From NCBI GenBank assembly GCA_003165655.1, contig PMOY01000375.1, positions 1-40,028 on the forward strand: DNA of 40,028 bases, read 5' to 3'. The number at the start of each line of letters is the position of its first letter. The first letter of the stretch is position 1. A model generated the notes under the pieces. The model saw nothing but the letters and a program-made list of their open reading frames with translations. It was not told where the DNA came from and ran no database searches. Shown here one piece after another: positions 27,109 to 35,821 of this stretch. The DNA comes from Solirubrobacterales bacterium (lineage in GTDB: Bacteria > Actinomycetota > Thermoleophilia > Solirubrobacterales > Solirubrobacteraceae). Made by a program: the position numbers and the translations under genes.

Positions 27109-27644
27109 TGGCTCGACACGACGATCTGGGGAAGCCCCGCGGCACCCCCGGCGGTCCGTCTTACGACCCCGATGCCTTCGCGCGCTACGCCGAGCGGATG
27201 GCACGCTTCCTCGGCACGGGTCGCTACTTGGCCGCCCAGACCGTGATCGTCGTCCTCTGGATCGCGCTGAACGTCTTGGTGCTCGCGTTGCGCTGGGACA
27301 AGTACCCCTTCATCCTCCTCAACCTCGTGTTCTCCACCCAGGCCGCGTACGCGGCGCCGATGATCCTGCTCGCGCAGAACCGCCAGGCGGACCGGGAGCG
27401 TGCGGAGATCGAGCGCGATCGCGACATGAACTCCCGCTCGCTGGCCGACACCGAGTTCCTCGCTCGAGAGATGGCGGGGATCCGGCTTGCGCTCGAGCAC
27501 AAGGCCGACCGCGAGGATGTGACTGAAGCGATCGACCGGCTCACCCACACGCTCGAGCACATGCATGGCGTTGAGCTCGGCCAAGAGTCAGGAACGATCG
27601 CCGGACGCGCGCGCGGCGAGCTCCGCGAACCGGACGCGGACTAG
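27108..27644 (+). CDS. DUF1003-like membrane protein
   Basis: MARFLGTGRYLAAQTVIVVLWIALNVLVLALRWDKYPFILLNLVFSTQAAYAAPMILLAQNRQADRERAEIERDRDMN; start overlaps the upstream stop. Confidence 0.88.
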   Translation: MARHDDLGKPRGTPGGPSYDPDAFARYAERMARFLGTGRYLAAQTVIVVLWIALNVLVLALRWDKYPFILLNLVFSTQAAYAAPMILLAQNRQADRERAEIERDRDMNSRSLADTEFLAREMAGIRLALEHKADREDVTEAIDRLTHTLEHMHGVELGQESGTIAGRARGELREPDAD

Positions 27645-27666
27645 ATCACCCGAGGGGAGCCGCGCG

Positions 27667-28014
27667 ATGCTCGTCGCCGTGACCGACCACGCGGCGCAGC
27701 GCTTCCTCCAGCGCGTGCGCGGAACGCTCGATGCCAAGACGGAGATCGCGGCGCGTGTGGCGCGCGCGCACGCGGCTGGTCGCGTCGAGGACGGTTCGCG
27801 CGCCACGGTTCTCGTTCGTGACCTCGAGCGCCGGGACCTCGTCTACGTCTGTCGTCCCGAGTCGCGTGAGCTTGTCGTCCTGACCCTGTGGGAGGAGGGC
27901 GATGATGCGGCGGTTCCCAAGCGCTTTACCGACGCCCTTCGCTCCGACGATGATCGCGTCGCGAACCAGCGGCCATCGCGCGAGCTGGACGGAAAGCCAG
28001 AGCGCAAGGGCTGA
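27667..28014 (+). CDS. Small hypothetical protein
   Basis: MLVAVTDHAAQRFLQRVRGTLDAKTEIAARVARAHAAGRVEDGSRATVLVRDLERRDLVYVCRPESRELVVLTLWEEG...; between collinear genes. Confidence 0.6.
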   Translation: MLVAVTDHAAQRFLQRVRGTLDAKTEIAARVARAHAAGRVEDGSRATVLVRDLERRDLVYVCRPESRELVVLTLWEEGDDAAVPKRFTDALRSDDDRVANQRPSRELDGKPERKG

Positions 28015-28085
28015 TCTCGCTGCCATCTGCCGTCGCGACGGACAGACTGTGCGTGCGAGGGCAATCGCTGTGCGACACTCGCGGC

Positions 28086-28856
28086 GTGCGCGGTCGTCTG
28101 GTGACAATTCCGATCAGCCACTTCTGCGAGAAGGCACGCTGGGCGTTGGACCGCGCCGGAGTCGACTACGTCGAGCACCCGCACCTGCAGCTCATCCATG
28201 TCTTCGCCGCGCGGTTCGCCGGAGGAGGTAGGACGGTGCCGGTGTTCGTCACGGACACCAGGGAGGTGCTCGCCGAATCGGCGGACATCCTCCGTTGGGC
28301 CGACACCCGGGTCGCGACCAACCGACGGCTCTATCCGGAGGGCGATCTGGGTGCGCAGGCGACGGCGCTGGAGGCCTGGCTCGATGAGGGCTTCGGGCCC
28401 GATGGCCGCCTGTGGATGTACCACGGGACGCTCCCGGTGGTGCACGAGATGGGCCAGTGGGCGCTGGCCGGCATCCCGGCTTGGGAGCGCGGCGTCTTCC
28501 GCGTCGGTGGGCCTGCCATCGACGTGGCGATCCGCCGCTACCTCGGAATTGACGCGGCTGCCGCGAGCATGGCGCTCGACCGGGTCAACGGCGTGTTCAA
28601 TGACATCGCCGGGCGCTTATCGGATGGGCGCCGCTTCCTTCTCGGCGACCGCTTTACCGCCGCCGACCTGACATTTGCCGCACTCGCGGCGCCGATGCTG
28701 CTGCCCGCGCGGTACGGCTCGCCGCTGCCGCCGCCGGAAGCGATGCCGGATGGGCTGGCTCGCGAGGTGCGACGTCTCCGCGCCCATCCCGCCGGTGTGT
28801 TCGCGGACCGCCTGTACGCCGAGGAACGCGTGCCTCGAGCATCTGCCGCGGCCTGA
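28086..28856 (+). CDS. Glutathione S-transferase-like protein
   Basis: GTG start; VTIPISHFCEKARWALDRAGVDYVEHPHLQLIHVF...VPVFVTDTREVLAESADILRWADT; C-terminal GRRFLLGDRFTAADLTFAALAAPMLLP. Confidence 0.85.
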   Translation: MRGRLVTIPISHFCEKARWALDRAGVDYVEHPHLQLIHVFAARFAGGGRTVPVFVTDTREVLAESADILRWADTRVATNRRLYPEGDLGAQATALEAWLDEGFGPDGRLWMYHGTLPVVHEMGQWALAGIPAWERGVFRVGGPAIDVAIRRYLGIDAAAASMALDRVNGVFNDIAGRLSDGRRFLLGDRFTAADLTFAALAAPMLLPARYGSPLPPPEAMPDGLAREVRRLRAHPAGVFADRLYAEERVPRASAAA

Positions 28857-28913
28857 GCGCGTCCACGACGAGCCTGACCGCGTCGACTACCAGCCTGAGC
28901 GCGTCGACTCTGT
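28851..28913 (+). repeat. Three tandem 21-bp units spanning the GST stop codon
   Basis: gcctgagcgcgtccacgacga / gcctgaccgcgtcgactacca / gcctgagcgcgtcgactctgt; stop TGA (28854-28856) is in unit 1. Confidence 0.85.
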
Positions 28914-28964
28914 GCGCCGAGGATCCCGGGCCCGCCGCGCAGCCTGAGCTTGACAGGCAGCTAT

Positions 28965-28980
28965 GTAAGTGTAGCCTTAC
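28965..28980. promoter_or_regulatory. Inverted repeat upstream of the ArsR gene (possible operator)
   Basis: gtaag-tgtagc-cttac, 9 nt before ATG 28989, downstream of ttgaca (28950-28955). Confidence 0.5.
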
Positions 28981-28988
28981 CGTTCGTG

Positions 28989-29303
28989 ATGACTTACGGA
29001 ACGGGACTGGCGGCCCTGGGCGACCCGACAAGGCGAGCGATCTTCGAGCGCCTCGCCGATCGTCCGCGTGCGGTCGGAGAGCTGGCCCGCGAGCTACCGG
29101 TCAGCCGGCCCGCCGTCTCCCAGCACCTCAAGGTGCTGAAGGACGCGGGACTCGTGATCGACCGTCCAGCGGGCACGCGCCGCATCTATCAGCTCGACCC
29201 CGACGGAGTCGAGGCCCTGCGGGCGTACCTCGACCAGTTCTGGAATCGCGCCCTCACCGCTTTCAAGGCAACCGTCGAGCAATCAGAAGAGGAGAGCACA
29301 TGA
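28989..29303 (+). CDS. ArsR-family HTH regulator
   Basis: MTYGTGLAALGDPTRRAIFERLADRPRAVGELARELPVSRPAVSQHLKVLKDAGLVIDRPAGTRRIYQLDPDGV. Confidence 0.93.
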   Translation: MTYGTGLAALGDPTRRAIFERLADRPRAVGELARELPVSRPAVSQHLKVLKDAGLVIDRPAGTRRIYQLDPDGVEALRAYLDQFWNRALTAFKATVEQSEEEST

Positions 29304-29782
29304 CCATGCAGGCAGCGGACACCTCCGTCCGGACGTCGATCGTCGTGCAGGCGCCGATCGAGCGGGCGTTCTCGGTCTTCACCGAGGGGATCGGGAGCTG
29401 GTGGGCCAAGGACCACCACATCCTCGAAGCGGAGCTCGACGAGATGGTGTTCGAGCCTCGCGAGGGCGGCCACGTCTACGACCGCGGAGTGGACGGCAGC
29501 GAATGCCACTGGGCGCGCGTGCTCGCCTATGAACCGCCGCGGCGGTTCGTCATCAGCTGGGACATCAATCTCCGGTGGCAACTGGAGACCGACCCCGGGA
29601 AGACGAGCGAGGTCGAGGTGCGGTTCGTCGCCGAGGCGCCGGATCGGACGCGGGTCGAGCTCGAGCACCGCAACCTCGAGCGCCACGGAGACGGCTGGGA
29701 GCAGCTGCGCGATGCCGTCGGATCGCCCGGCGGCTGGAGCGACGGCCTGCGGCTGTTCGCCGATGCCGCTCGAGCGGCGTGA
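29300..29782 (+). CDS. SRPBCC/AHSA1-family protein
   Basis: TSIVVQAPIERAFSVFTEGIGSWWAKDHHILEAELDEMVFEPREGGHVYDRGVDGSECHWARVLAYEPPRRFVISWDI; overlaps the ArsR stop by 4 nt. Confidence 0.9.
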   Translation: MTMQAADTSVRTSIVVQAPIERAFSVFTEGIGSWWAKDHHILEAELDEMVFEPREGGHVYDRGVDGSECHWARVLAYEPPRRFVISWDINLRWQLETDPGKTSEVEVRFVAEAPDRTRVELEHRNLERHGDGWEQLRDAVGSPGGWSDGLRLFADAARAA

Positions 29783-29832
29783 GCCTCCCGCGCGATCGAG
29801 CGGCGTGATCCTCCCACCCGATCGAGCGGGCT
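29768..29832 (+). repeat. About 2.4 tandem copies of a 26-bp unit spanning the SRPBCC stop codon
   Basis: gctcgagcggcgtgagcctcccgcgc / gatcgagcggcgtgatcctcccaccc / gatcgagcggg; stop TGA 29780-29782 is in unit 1. Confidence 0.85.
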
Positions 29833-29857
29833 CGGATTCGCCCGGTAGCCTGTGTCG

Positions 29858-30310
29858 GTGTCCAACCACGCGGCGGAAGCTCACGGCCAGGGGCGCACGA
29901 GCGCGGTCGAGCGGTTCGCGTTTCGCTTCGACCCCGCTTATCGCCGTGTCGCTCGGCTCTTCGCAATCACGCCTGCGAACGCGTGGGTGGAACTACGCAA
30001 CGGCGAGCTGGAGGCACGGTTCGGTCGCTGGCGCGTGCGCACCGCGCTGCTCAACATCGCGAACGTCGAGGTCACCGGGCCATATGCGTTCCTCAAGACC
30101 GCGGGACCAGCACGCCTGGCCGTGACCGATCGGGGCCTGACGTTCGCCACCAACGGCGACCGTGGTGTGCTGGTCACGTTTCGTGTCCCGGTGCCGGGGA
30201 TCGAACGATCAGGCCTGCTTCGGCACCCCGAGCTGACCGTCACCGTGGCCGATGTGGACGCGTTCGCGACCTGCCTGCGGGCGCGGATCGCGACGAGTCA
30301 GGTCACCTGA
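29858..30310 (+). CDS. Conserved hypothetical protein
   Basis: GTG start; FRFDPAYRRVARLFAITPANAWVELRNGELEARFGRWRVRTALLNIANVEVTGPYAFLKTAGPARLAVTDRGLTFATNGDRGVLVTFRVPVPGIE; beta-rich. Confidence 0.65.
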   Translation: MSNHAAEAHGQGRTSAVERFAFRFDPAYRRVARLFAITPANAWVELRNGELEARFGRWRVRTALLNIANVEVTGPYAFLKTAGPARLAVTDRGLTFATNGDRGVLVTFRVPVPGIERSGLLRHPELTVTVADVDAFATCLRARIATSQVT

Positions 30311-30314
30311 CGCC

Positions 30315-30797
30315 GTGGGCACACCCGCTGTCGCGCGACGGGTGGTCGCTCTGCTCATGCTCGCCGCGCTGGTGGCCGGGTGTGGGGCCGATACGAAGGG
30401 CGATTTCGTTGCGCGCGCCAATGCGATCTGCGCGAGCACCGTGCGCGAGACGCGCTCGATCGCGCCGCCGAGCTTCACCCACTCCAAGGCGCAGCAGCTG
30501 AGGGCCCTCGCCGGCTACCTGGCCAGCGTGTTGCCGGTCGTGCAGTCGGAGGCGACTCAGCTTCACGCTCTGCGGCGTCCCACCGAGGTCGCTCACGATC
30601 GTGCCGCGCTCGCGCGCTACCTCAGCGCCGTGACCCAGGTCCTCGGCGACTACCGGGAGCTCGCTGCGGCAGCGAAGCGCGGTGATGCCCGAGGCGTGGC
30701 GAGCGCCGAGGCGGCATTGAGGGCCAGTCCGGTCACCTCGCTCGCCGCCGCCTACGGGCTGCGCTCGTGTGGAAGCCCGGGGGCGACCGTCGCCTGA
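30315..30797 (+). CDS. Putative lipoprotein of unknown function
   Basis: GTG start; signal VARRVVALLMLAALVAGCGAD with lipobox LVAGC. Confidence 0.7.
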   Translation: MGTPAVARRVVALLMLAALVAGCGADTKGDFVARANAICASTVRETRSIAPPSFTHSKAQQLRALAGYLASVLPVVQSEATQLHALRRPTEVAHDRAALARYLSAVTQVLGDYRELAAAAKRGDARGVASAEAALRASPVTSLAAAYGLRSCGSPGATVA

Positions 30798-31777
30798 GGG
30801 CGAGCCCCTGCTCGTGGGGGCGACGCGAGCACCCCGTCCGCCGCGGGGAGCGGGAACTGGGCGCCGCCGAGGACGCGGACGCGGACGGTGTCTCCCGGCC
30901 GGGGAGCCGGGAGCGGCGCGACCGTGTAGAGCCGTCCGCGCTCGAGCTCGAGCTCGAGGCGGACGCCGTCTTCGAGCGGGACGGCGCGTGTCACGCGGGC
31001 CGACAGGGGGCCGGCGGGATCGAGCGTGACGTGCGCCGGTCGCGTGAGCAACATCTCGCCGGCGTCCTGCAGCGATCCGTCGAAGCCGAGAAAGCGCGCC
31101 ACCGCCGTGCTTGGTGGATGCTCGAGCAGCTCGCGGGGAGGGCCCGCGGCGACGAGCTCACCGGCGATGAGGATGAACAGACGATCGGCGAGCGCCCACG
31201 CCTCGGCCCGGTCGTGGACGACGACGAGGGTCGCCCTGGTCCCCGAACGCAGTGCGGAGACGGCGTCCTCGAGCAGGTTCGCGCGCGTCTCGGCATCGAG
31301 GCCGGCGAACGGCTCGTCGAGCATGAGGATGTCGGGGCGTACCGCGAGTGCCCGAGCGAGGTGAACGCGGCGCCGCTCACCGCCTGAGAGGGCCCCGGCG
31401 GGACGCTGCGCGAGGTGCTCGGCGCCCATTGCGCGGAGGGCCTCGCGCGCGCGCACTGCCCGCTCGGAACGCGGAACGCCCCACCACGCGAGCGCGAGCA
31501 TCACGTTCGCGAGGACGCTGCGGCGGGCCAGGTCGGGAGCCTGGAGCGCGATCGCCACGCGGCCATGGCGCTCGATCTGCCCTTGCGCGGGTGCGAGGAC
31601 ACCCCCGAGCGCGTCAAGCAGCGTGCTCTTGCCGGCGCCGTTCGGTCCGAGCAGCGCGACGAGCTCACCCACGCGAAGCTCGACGCTGACATCACGCACG
31701 ACCTCGCGATCCCCGCGACGGACGCTTACGTGCTTGCAGCGAAGCAACACCTCGCCGGTTGCAGACGCGTCGCTCAC
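30752..31777 (-). CDS. ABC transporter ATP-binding protein (tungstate/molybdate type)
   Basis: GPNGAGKST, LSGGERRRVHLARALAV, ILMLDEPFAGLD, C-terminal TOBE-like extension. Confidence 0.88.
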   Translation of the reverse strand: MSDASATGEVLLRCKHVSVRRGDREVVRDVSVELRVGELVALLGPNGAGKSTLLDALGGVLAPAQGQIERHGRVAIALQAPDLARRSVLANVMLALAWWGVPRSERAVRAREALRAMGAEHLAQRPAGALSGGERRRVHLARALAVRPDILMLDEPFAGLDAETRANLLEDAVSALRSGTRATLVVVHDRAEAWALADRLFILIAGELVAAGPPRELLEHPPSTAVARFLGFDGSLQDAGEMLLTRPAHVTLDPAGPLSARVTRAVPLEDGVRLELELERGRLYTVAPLPAPRPGDTVRVRVLGGAQFPLPAADGVLASPPRAGARPQATVAPGLPHERSP

Positions 31778-32496
31778 GTTACGGACCGGAAGCGCAGACG
31801 GATGCCGCCGCCGCGCTGCTGAAGCACCCCGAGGCCGCCCATGAGGATGAGGATGAGCCCGATCAGCACGATGCCGATCGCGATGGCTTGGGCGTAACGA
31901 GCCGCGTTGGCATCAAACAGGATCGCGCTCGCCAGCGTCTGATCGAAGCCATAGACGTTGCCTCCGACGATGACGATGGCTCCGACCTCGGAGAGCGCGG
32001 ATCCGAGCGCGGCGATCACGGCGGCCAGCACACCGATCCTCGCTTCGCGCACCGCGAGCGCGTAGAGCTGAGCTCGCCCGGCGCCGAGGGCCCGGGCTTG
32101 AGCCAAGAGCCCGGGCGGGAGTCCCTGGACCGCGGCGGCGGTGAGCGCGACGATATACGGGAGCGCCAGGAGCGTCTGCGCGATGAACACGGCCTTCTTG
32201 GACAAGATGAGGTTGTACCCGCCGAGCGGGCCTTGCGGGACGAACAGCAGGAACAGGAAGAGACCGGCGAGCACCGGCGGCAGACCGAGGCTCGCGTTGG
32301 CCAGGATCTGCAGCACGCGCCTGCCGCGGAAGCGCCCGAGCCCGATCGTCAGTCCGATCGGCAGTCCGATCGCGGCCGCCACCACCGTCGCCACCACGGC
32401 AACCTGAACCGTGAACCAGATGATGCTGAGGAGGTAAGGATTCCCGTGGAAGATGAGCGGCACGGCAACCTTCAGCTCCTCCCACCACAGTCGCAT
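31774..32496 (-). CDS. ABC transporter permease, TupB-like (permease 2)
   Basis: MRLWWEELKVAVPLIFHGNPYLLSIIWFTVQVAVVATVVAAAIGLPIGLTIGLGRFRGRRVLQILANASLGLPPVLAGL...ALGSALSEVGAIVIVGGNVYGFDQTLASAI. Confidence 0.88.
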   Translation of the reverse strand: MRLWWEELKVAVPLIFHGNPYLLSIIWFTVQVAVVATVVAAAIGLPIGLTIGLGRFRGRRVLQILANASLGLPPVLAGLFLFLLFVPQGPLGGYNLILSKKAVFIAQTLLALPYIVALTAAAVQGLPPGLLAQARALGAGRAQLYALAVREARIGVLAAVIAALGSALSEVGAIVIVGGNVYGFDQTLASAILFDANAARYAQAIAIGIVLIGLILILMGGLGVLQQRGGGIRLRFRSVT

Positions 32497-32532
32497 CTCA
32501 GTGGCTCTGCCGGCGGGGGGCGGACGCGTCGG

Positions 32533-33258
32533 TCATGTCGAGGTCCGGAAGCGCAGCTGGATGCCACCGGTGCGTTGTTGAAGCACGGTGAGGACGCCGA
32601 TGAGCACGAGGATCAACGCGAGCAGCACGAGTCCGATCGCCACCGCGTTCGGGTAGTCGGCGTAGTTGCTGACCTGCGCGACGACGGCGCTCGCGAGCGT
32701 CTGGTCGTAGTTCTCGATGTTGCCGCCGACGATGATCACCGCTCCGACTTCCGAGAGCGCGGAGCCGAGGGCTGCGATCACCGCTGCGATCACCCCGATC
32801 TTCGCTTCGCGGAGCGCCAGCAGCGAGAGCTGGCGTCGTCCGGCGCCGAGCACTCGCGCTTGGGCGAGCAGCCCGGGCGGAAGTGCCTGGATCGCGGCGG
32901 CGCTCAGCGCGACGATATACGGGAGCGCGAGGATGGTCTGCGCGACATACACGCCGCGCAGCGTGAACTCAATGCGCAGTCCCCCGAACAGGCCTTGCGG
33001 GAGGAGAAAGATCAACACGACAACACCGACGAGCACGGGCGGGAGGGCGAGGCTCACGTTCGCGAGGACGTGCAACGCACGTCGACCGCGGAAGCGCCCG
33101 AGACCGATCGTCAGACCGATCGGCAGGCCGAGCACGAGCGCGACCCCGGTGGAGACGAGAGCAACCTTGATCGTTACCCACGTCACGCTGAGGATGTAGG
33201 CGTTTCCGCTCGTGATCAGCGGGAACGCGCTGCGCAGCTCGTGCCAGAGATACCCCAC
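32533..33258 (-). CDS. ABC transporter permease, TupB-like (permease 1)
   Basis: MGYLWHELRSAFPLITSGNAYILSVTWVTIKVALVSTGVALVLGLPIGLTIGLGRFRGRRALHVLANVSLALPPVLVGV...ALGSALSEVGAVIIVGGNIENYDQTLASAV; GTG start abutting the upstream stop. Confidence 0.88.
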   Translation of the reverse strand: MGYLWHELRSAFPLITSGNAYILSVTWVTIKVALVSTGVALVLGLPIGLTIGLGRFRGRRALHVLANVSLALPPVLVGVVVLIFLLPQGLFGGLRIEFTLRGVYVAQTILALPYIVALSAAAIQALPPGLLAQARVLGAGRRQLSLLALREAKIGVIAAVIAALGSALSEVGAVIIVGGNIENYDQTLASAVVAQVSNYADYPNAVAIGLVLLALILVLIGVLTVLQQRTGGIQLRFRTST

Positions 33259-33594
33259 TCAATGCTTCCTCTGGCGGGGGGCCTGCTGAACGTAGACGAG
33301 CTGTCCGTTGGCGAGGCGATAGACGTTTCCTGCCAACGTGCCGGGACCGATCGTCCGCGCGCCCGGTTTTGGCAGCGGTGCGACCGTCTGTCCGGGCTGG
33401 ATCTCGATCACCTTGGCTGCGTTCTCGCGCAGTCCGTGGCGGGTGATCGTCCCCGCGAGGTGCAGCGAAGAGAGGGCTGCGAGCAGGAACGCGACCGAGA
33501 GCACGATACCGAGGTCGAAGAGGTTGACGAGACCGTCGAGCGGGTCGCCGGCTCGGTCTCCGCGGTTGTGGGCTTGCGGGGTGACCGAGATCAT
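33259..33594 (-). CDS. DUF2149-like small single-TM protein
   Basis: DPLDGLVNLFDLGIVLSVAFLLAALSSLHLAG plus short soluble C-terminus; ATGA overlap with the upstream ExbB-like gene. Confidence 0.75.
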   Translation of the reverse strand: MISVTPQAHNRGDRAGDPLDGLVNLFDLGIVLSVAFLLAALSSLHLAGTITRHGLRENAAKVIEIQPGQTVAPLPKPGARTIGPGTLAGNVYRLANGQLVYVQQAPRQRKH

Positions 33595-34313
33595 GTTGCT
33601 CCTTCGATCGAATGCGGTTCGCTGATGAGCGTTGCCGTGGGCTGCGGGTCGCGGATAACCGCCCCGGTGGGGCGCGGGTCGCTGATCACTGCTGCGAGGT
33701 ACTGAAGATCGGAGAGGTCCTGGCCGTACATGCGGTCACGCGAGAGCGAGAGCCCGAACGCGACCGCGCCGATCATCAGCCCGACGACGGTCACGCTGAA
33801 GGCTACGCGGAGGTCCTGGCTGAGCGCGGACGTGTTGCCGTTGGCGAGTCCCGTGAGCGCCGGGGACAGCGGGATCAGCGTTCCCATCAGCCCGAGCGCC
33901 GGACCGGCGCGAACGAGCAGCCGGGTGCGCCCGAGCCGGCGCTGCGCATCGAAGTCGAAGTCCGCGAGCGCCTTGTTGATCTGATGATCACTCCCGGCCG
34001 TGCGCGCATTCTCGACGATGAACGCGAGCGTGTCGGCCATCGCCTGGCTCCGCGCGAGCCCGCTCACGGCCGCGGCGGCGCCCACCCGATCGTTCGCCAG
34101 GAGCGCGAGACGCGCCCGCTCGGCATCGACCGAAAGCGTCGCGAAACGCCGCCGTCGGCGACCGCGCACCTCGATCACGTAACTGCCGAGCTCAAAGATG
34201 ACGAGCGCGAGCGCGAGCAGCGCGAGGAGCAGCACGGGCACCTGCAGGGCGCTCGCGACGTGGAAGATCGCCTCATCGATGTCGTGGGTGCCCAGGGCGG
34301 CGATGACGAGCAC
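33591..34313 (-). CDS. MotA/TolQ/ExbB proton-channel family protein
   Basis: N-terminal TM, then RTRLLVRAGPALGLMGTLIPLSPALTGLANGNTSALSQDLRVAFSVTVVGLMIGAVAFGLSLSRDR, characteristic ExbB/MotA TM pair. Confidence 0.85.
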   Translation of the reverse strand: MLVIAALGTHDIDEAIFHVASALQVPVLLLALLALALVIFELGSYVIEVRGRRRRRFATLSVDAERARLALLANDRVGAAAAVSGLARSQAMADTLAFIVENARTAGSDHQINKALADFDFDAQRRLGRTRLLVRAGPALGLMGTLIPLSPALTGLANGNTSALSQDLRVAFSVTVVGLMIGAVAFGLSLSRDRMYGQDLSDLQYLAAVISDPRPTGAVIRDPQPTATLISEPHSIEGAT

Positions 34314-34322
34314 GAGCGGGTC

Positions 34323-35816
34323 TCAGCTACCGAAGCGCACCGCGCGCCAACCGCGCCGCCCGCGCAGCTCGCGCCCGGCACCGAGGCTGAACAGGACGAA
34401 GACGGCGAATCCCGCCACGAGGGGGGGTAGCAGCGAGGGGTTGGCCGATCGTCGCACCGCCGGAGCGGTGGCGAGGGCGCCGGGCACGGCGTGCACGAGC
34501 GGGCTCTCGCCGGCCGGCAGCGGTGTCACGTCACTGACCAGGCGTCCGACGATGCGCGGCGCCTGCGGGGCTGTGTTCCTCGCCGGTGGCGCCGGCGCCC
34601 TGACGGGTGTGGTGCGGTGCCCACCGGACTGCTTCGGCGTGGCTGCGGGGTGACGGCTCGTGGTCGCGCTCTCTCCCGGGGACGAGCCCGACACCCCCGC
34701 GGTGCTGGAGGTGCCAGACGTGCCCTTCGATGCGGGCGTCGTGCCGTGATCGGCTGACCCCGGCTTGTCGGTGTGCGTGCCCGACGTAGCAGGCTTCGGG
34801 CTCCCGCGCTTACCTGAGGTCGTGCCCTTGACCGGGTGATGTCCCTTCTTGCCCCCGGCGACGTTACCGTTGCTTGACGTGGGTCCGGTCGGCGCCGTCG
34901 ACGTCGTCGCCGGCGTGGTCGCCGCGTTGACGGTGATCGGGATTGTCGTCCCGCCACTGCCGCCGTCGGGGTCGGTGACCTCGACCGTGACGTCGTACGT
35001 GCCCGCGCTGGCGAACGGCACCTGAGGAGTCGACGCCGTCGAAGTCGGCGCCGCACCGTCGAAGTTCCAGCTGTACGAGAGCGTCGACGGCGTCCCGCCA
35101 CCTGCCTCGGTCACCGTCGCACTGAAGCTGACAGTGGCTCCGGCGCTGACCGCATCGCTGGCGGGGTTGGCCACGACGTTGAGATGCGGTCCCTCGAACA
35201 CCTGGATCTCCAGGGGCGACGGGTCTGGCTCTGTGACCTTGTCGTTGTAGTTGTTGTCGGTTCCGCCGCGCCACGGGCGCAGGTAGGTGATGTTGTCCCC
35301 GTCGCTGAAGACCAGGGGAGCCTCCTGATTATTGGCAAAGTCGGTGGGGGCGACCAGGTCGCCAGGGAGGAGTTGCGAGCCCTCGGACTCCTCCGGGGCT
35401 CCATCCACATTGGTGACGGTGACTCCGGTGATGGCGCTGATGTTGACGGGGTCCTGGAGGCATTTCAGTACGGTCGCGAGGGACCACGCTAAGCTGTCCT
35501 GGAACCCCACGGCCTGGAGAACGGACCCGTTTGATCCATACAGGTCGACGGGGTTGGGGCCGGAGTAGGTCGGGCATCCGGAGTTCGCCTCCAGATCGGC
35601 GATCGAGACGGAGTCAGACGTGACCCCGCTCGATTGATAGATCTGCGCGCTCACGGTCTGGCCGGAGTTCTCGTCGGCCACTGCAACACCGCCCGAGCAC
35701 GCCAGTGAGACCACCGCGAGCACGAGCGTCAACGCGAACCGCCGCCCCGGGACGATCCCGGGACGGCGGCTGGCTGGCCGGCTCTGTTCGTCGAAGCGAA
35801 TTCGCTGGCGCCTCAC
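34323..35816 (-). CDS. PKD-domain surface protein with S/T/P/G-rich stalk and C-terminal TM anchor
   Basis: Signal RRFALTLVLAVVSLACSGGVAVA; PKD SAGATVSFSATVTEAGGGTPSTLSYSWNFDGAAPTSTASTPQVPFASAGTYDVTVEVTDPDGG; TM PPLVAGFAVFVLFSLGAGRELRGRRGWR. GTG 35816. Confidence 0.82.
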   Translation of the reverse strand: MRRQRIRFDEQSRPASRRPGIVPGRRFALTLVLAVVSLACSGGVAVADENSGQTVSAQIYQSSGVTSDSVSIADLEANSGCPTYSGPNPVDLYGSNGSVLQAVGFQDSLAWSLATVLKCLQDPVNISAITGVTVTNVDGAPEESEGSQLLPGDLVAPTDFANNQEAPLVFSDGDNITYLRPWRGGTDNNYNDKVTEPDPSPLEIQVFEGPHLNVVANPASDAVSAGATVSFSATVTEAGGGTPSTLSYSWNFDGAAPTSTASTPQVPFASAGTYDVTVEVTDPDGGSGGTTIPITVNAATTPATTSTAPTGPTSSNGNVAGGKKGHHPVKGTTSGKRGSPKPATSGTHTDKPGSADHGTTPASKGTSGTSSTAGVSGSSPGESATTSRHPAATPKQSGGHRTTPVRAPAPPARNTAPQAPRIVGRLVSDVTPLPAGESPLVHAVPGALATAPAVRRSANPSLLPPLVAGFAVFVLFSLGAGRELRGRRGWRAVRFGS

Positions 35817-35821
35817 GCGGC

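Noticed and set aside
31759-33705. 648-aa plus-strand ORF antisense to the ABC permeases
   Set aside because: Composition (RQSDRQSDRGRHHRRHH...) is the mirror of codon bias on the coding strand; the minus strand carries clear permease and DUF2149-like proteins.
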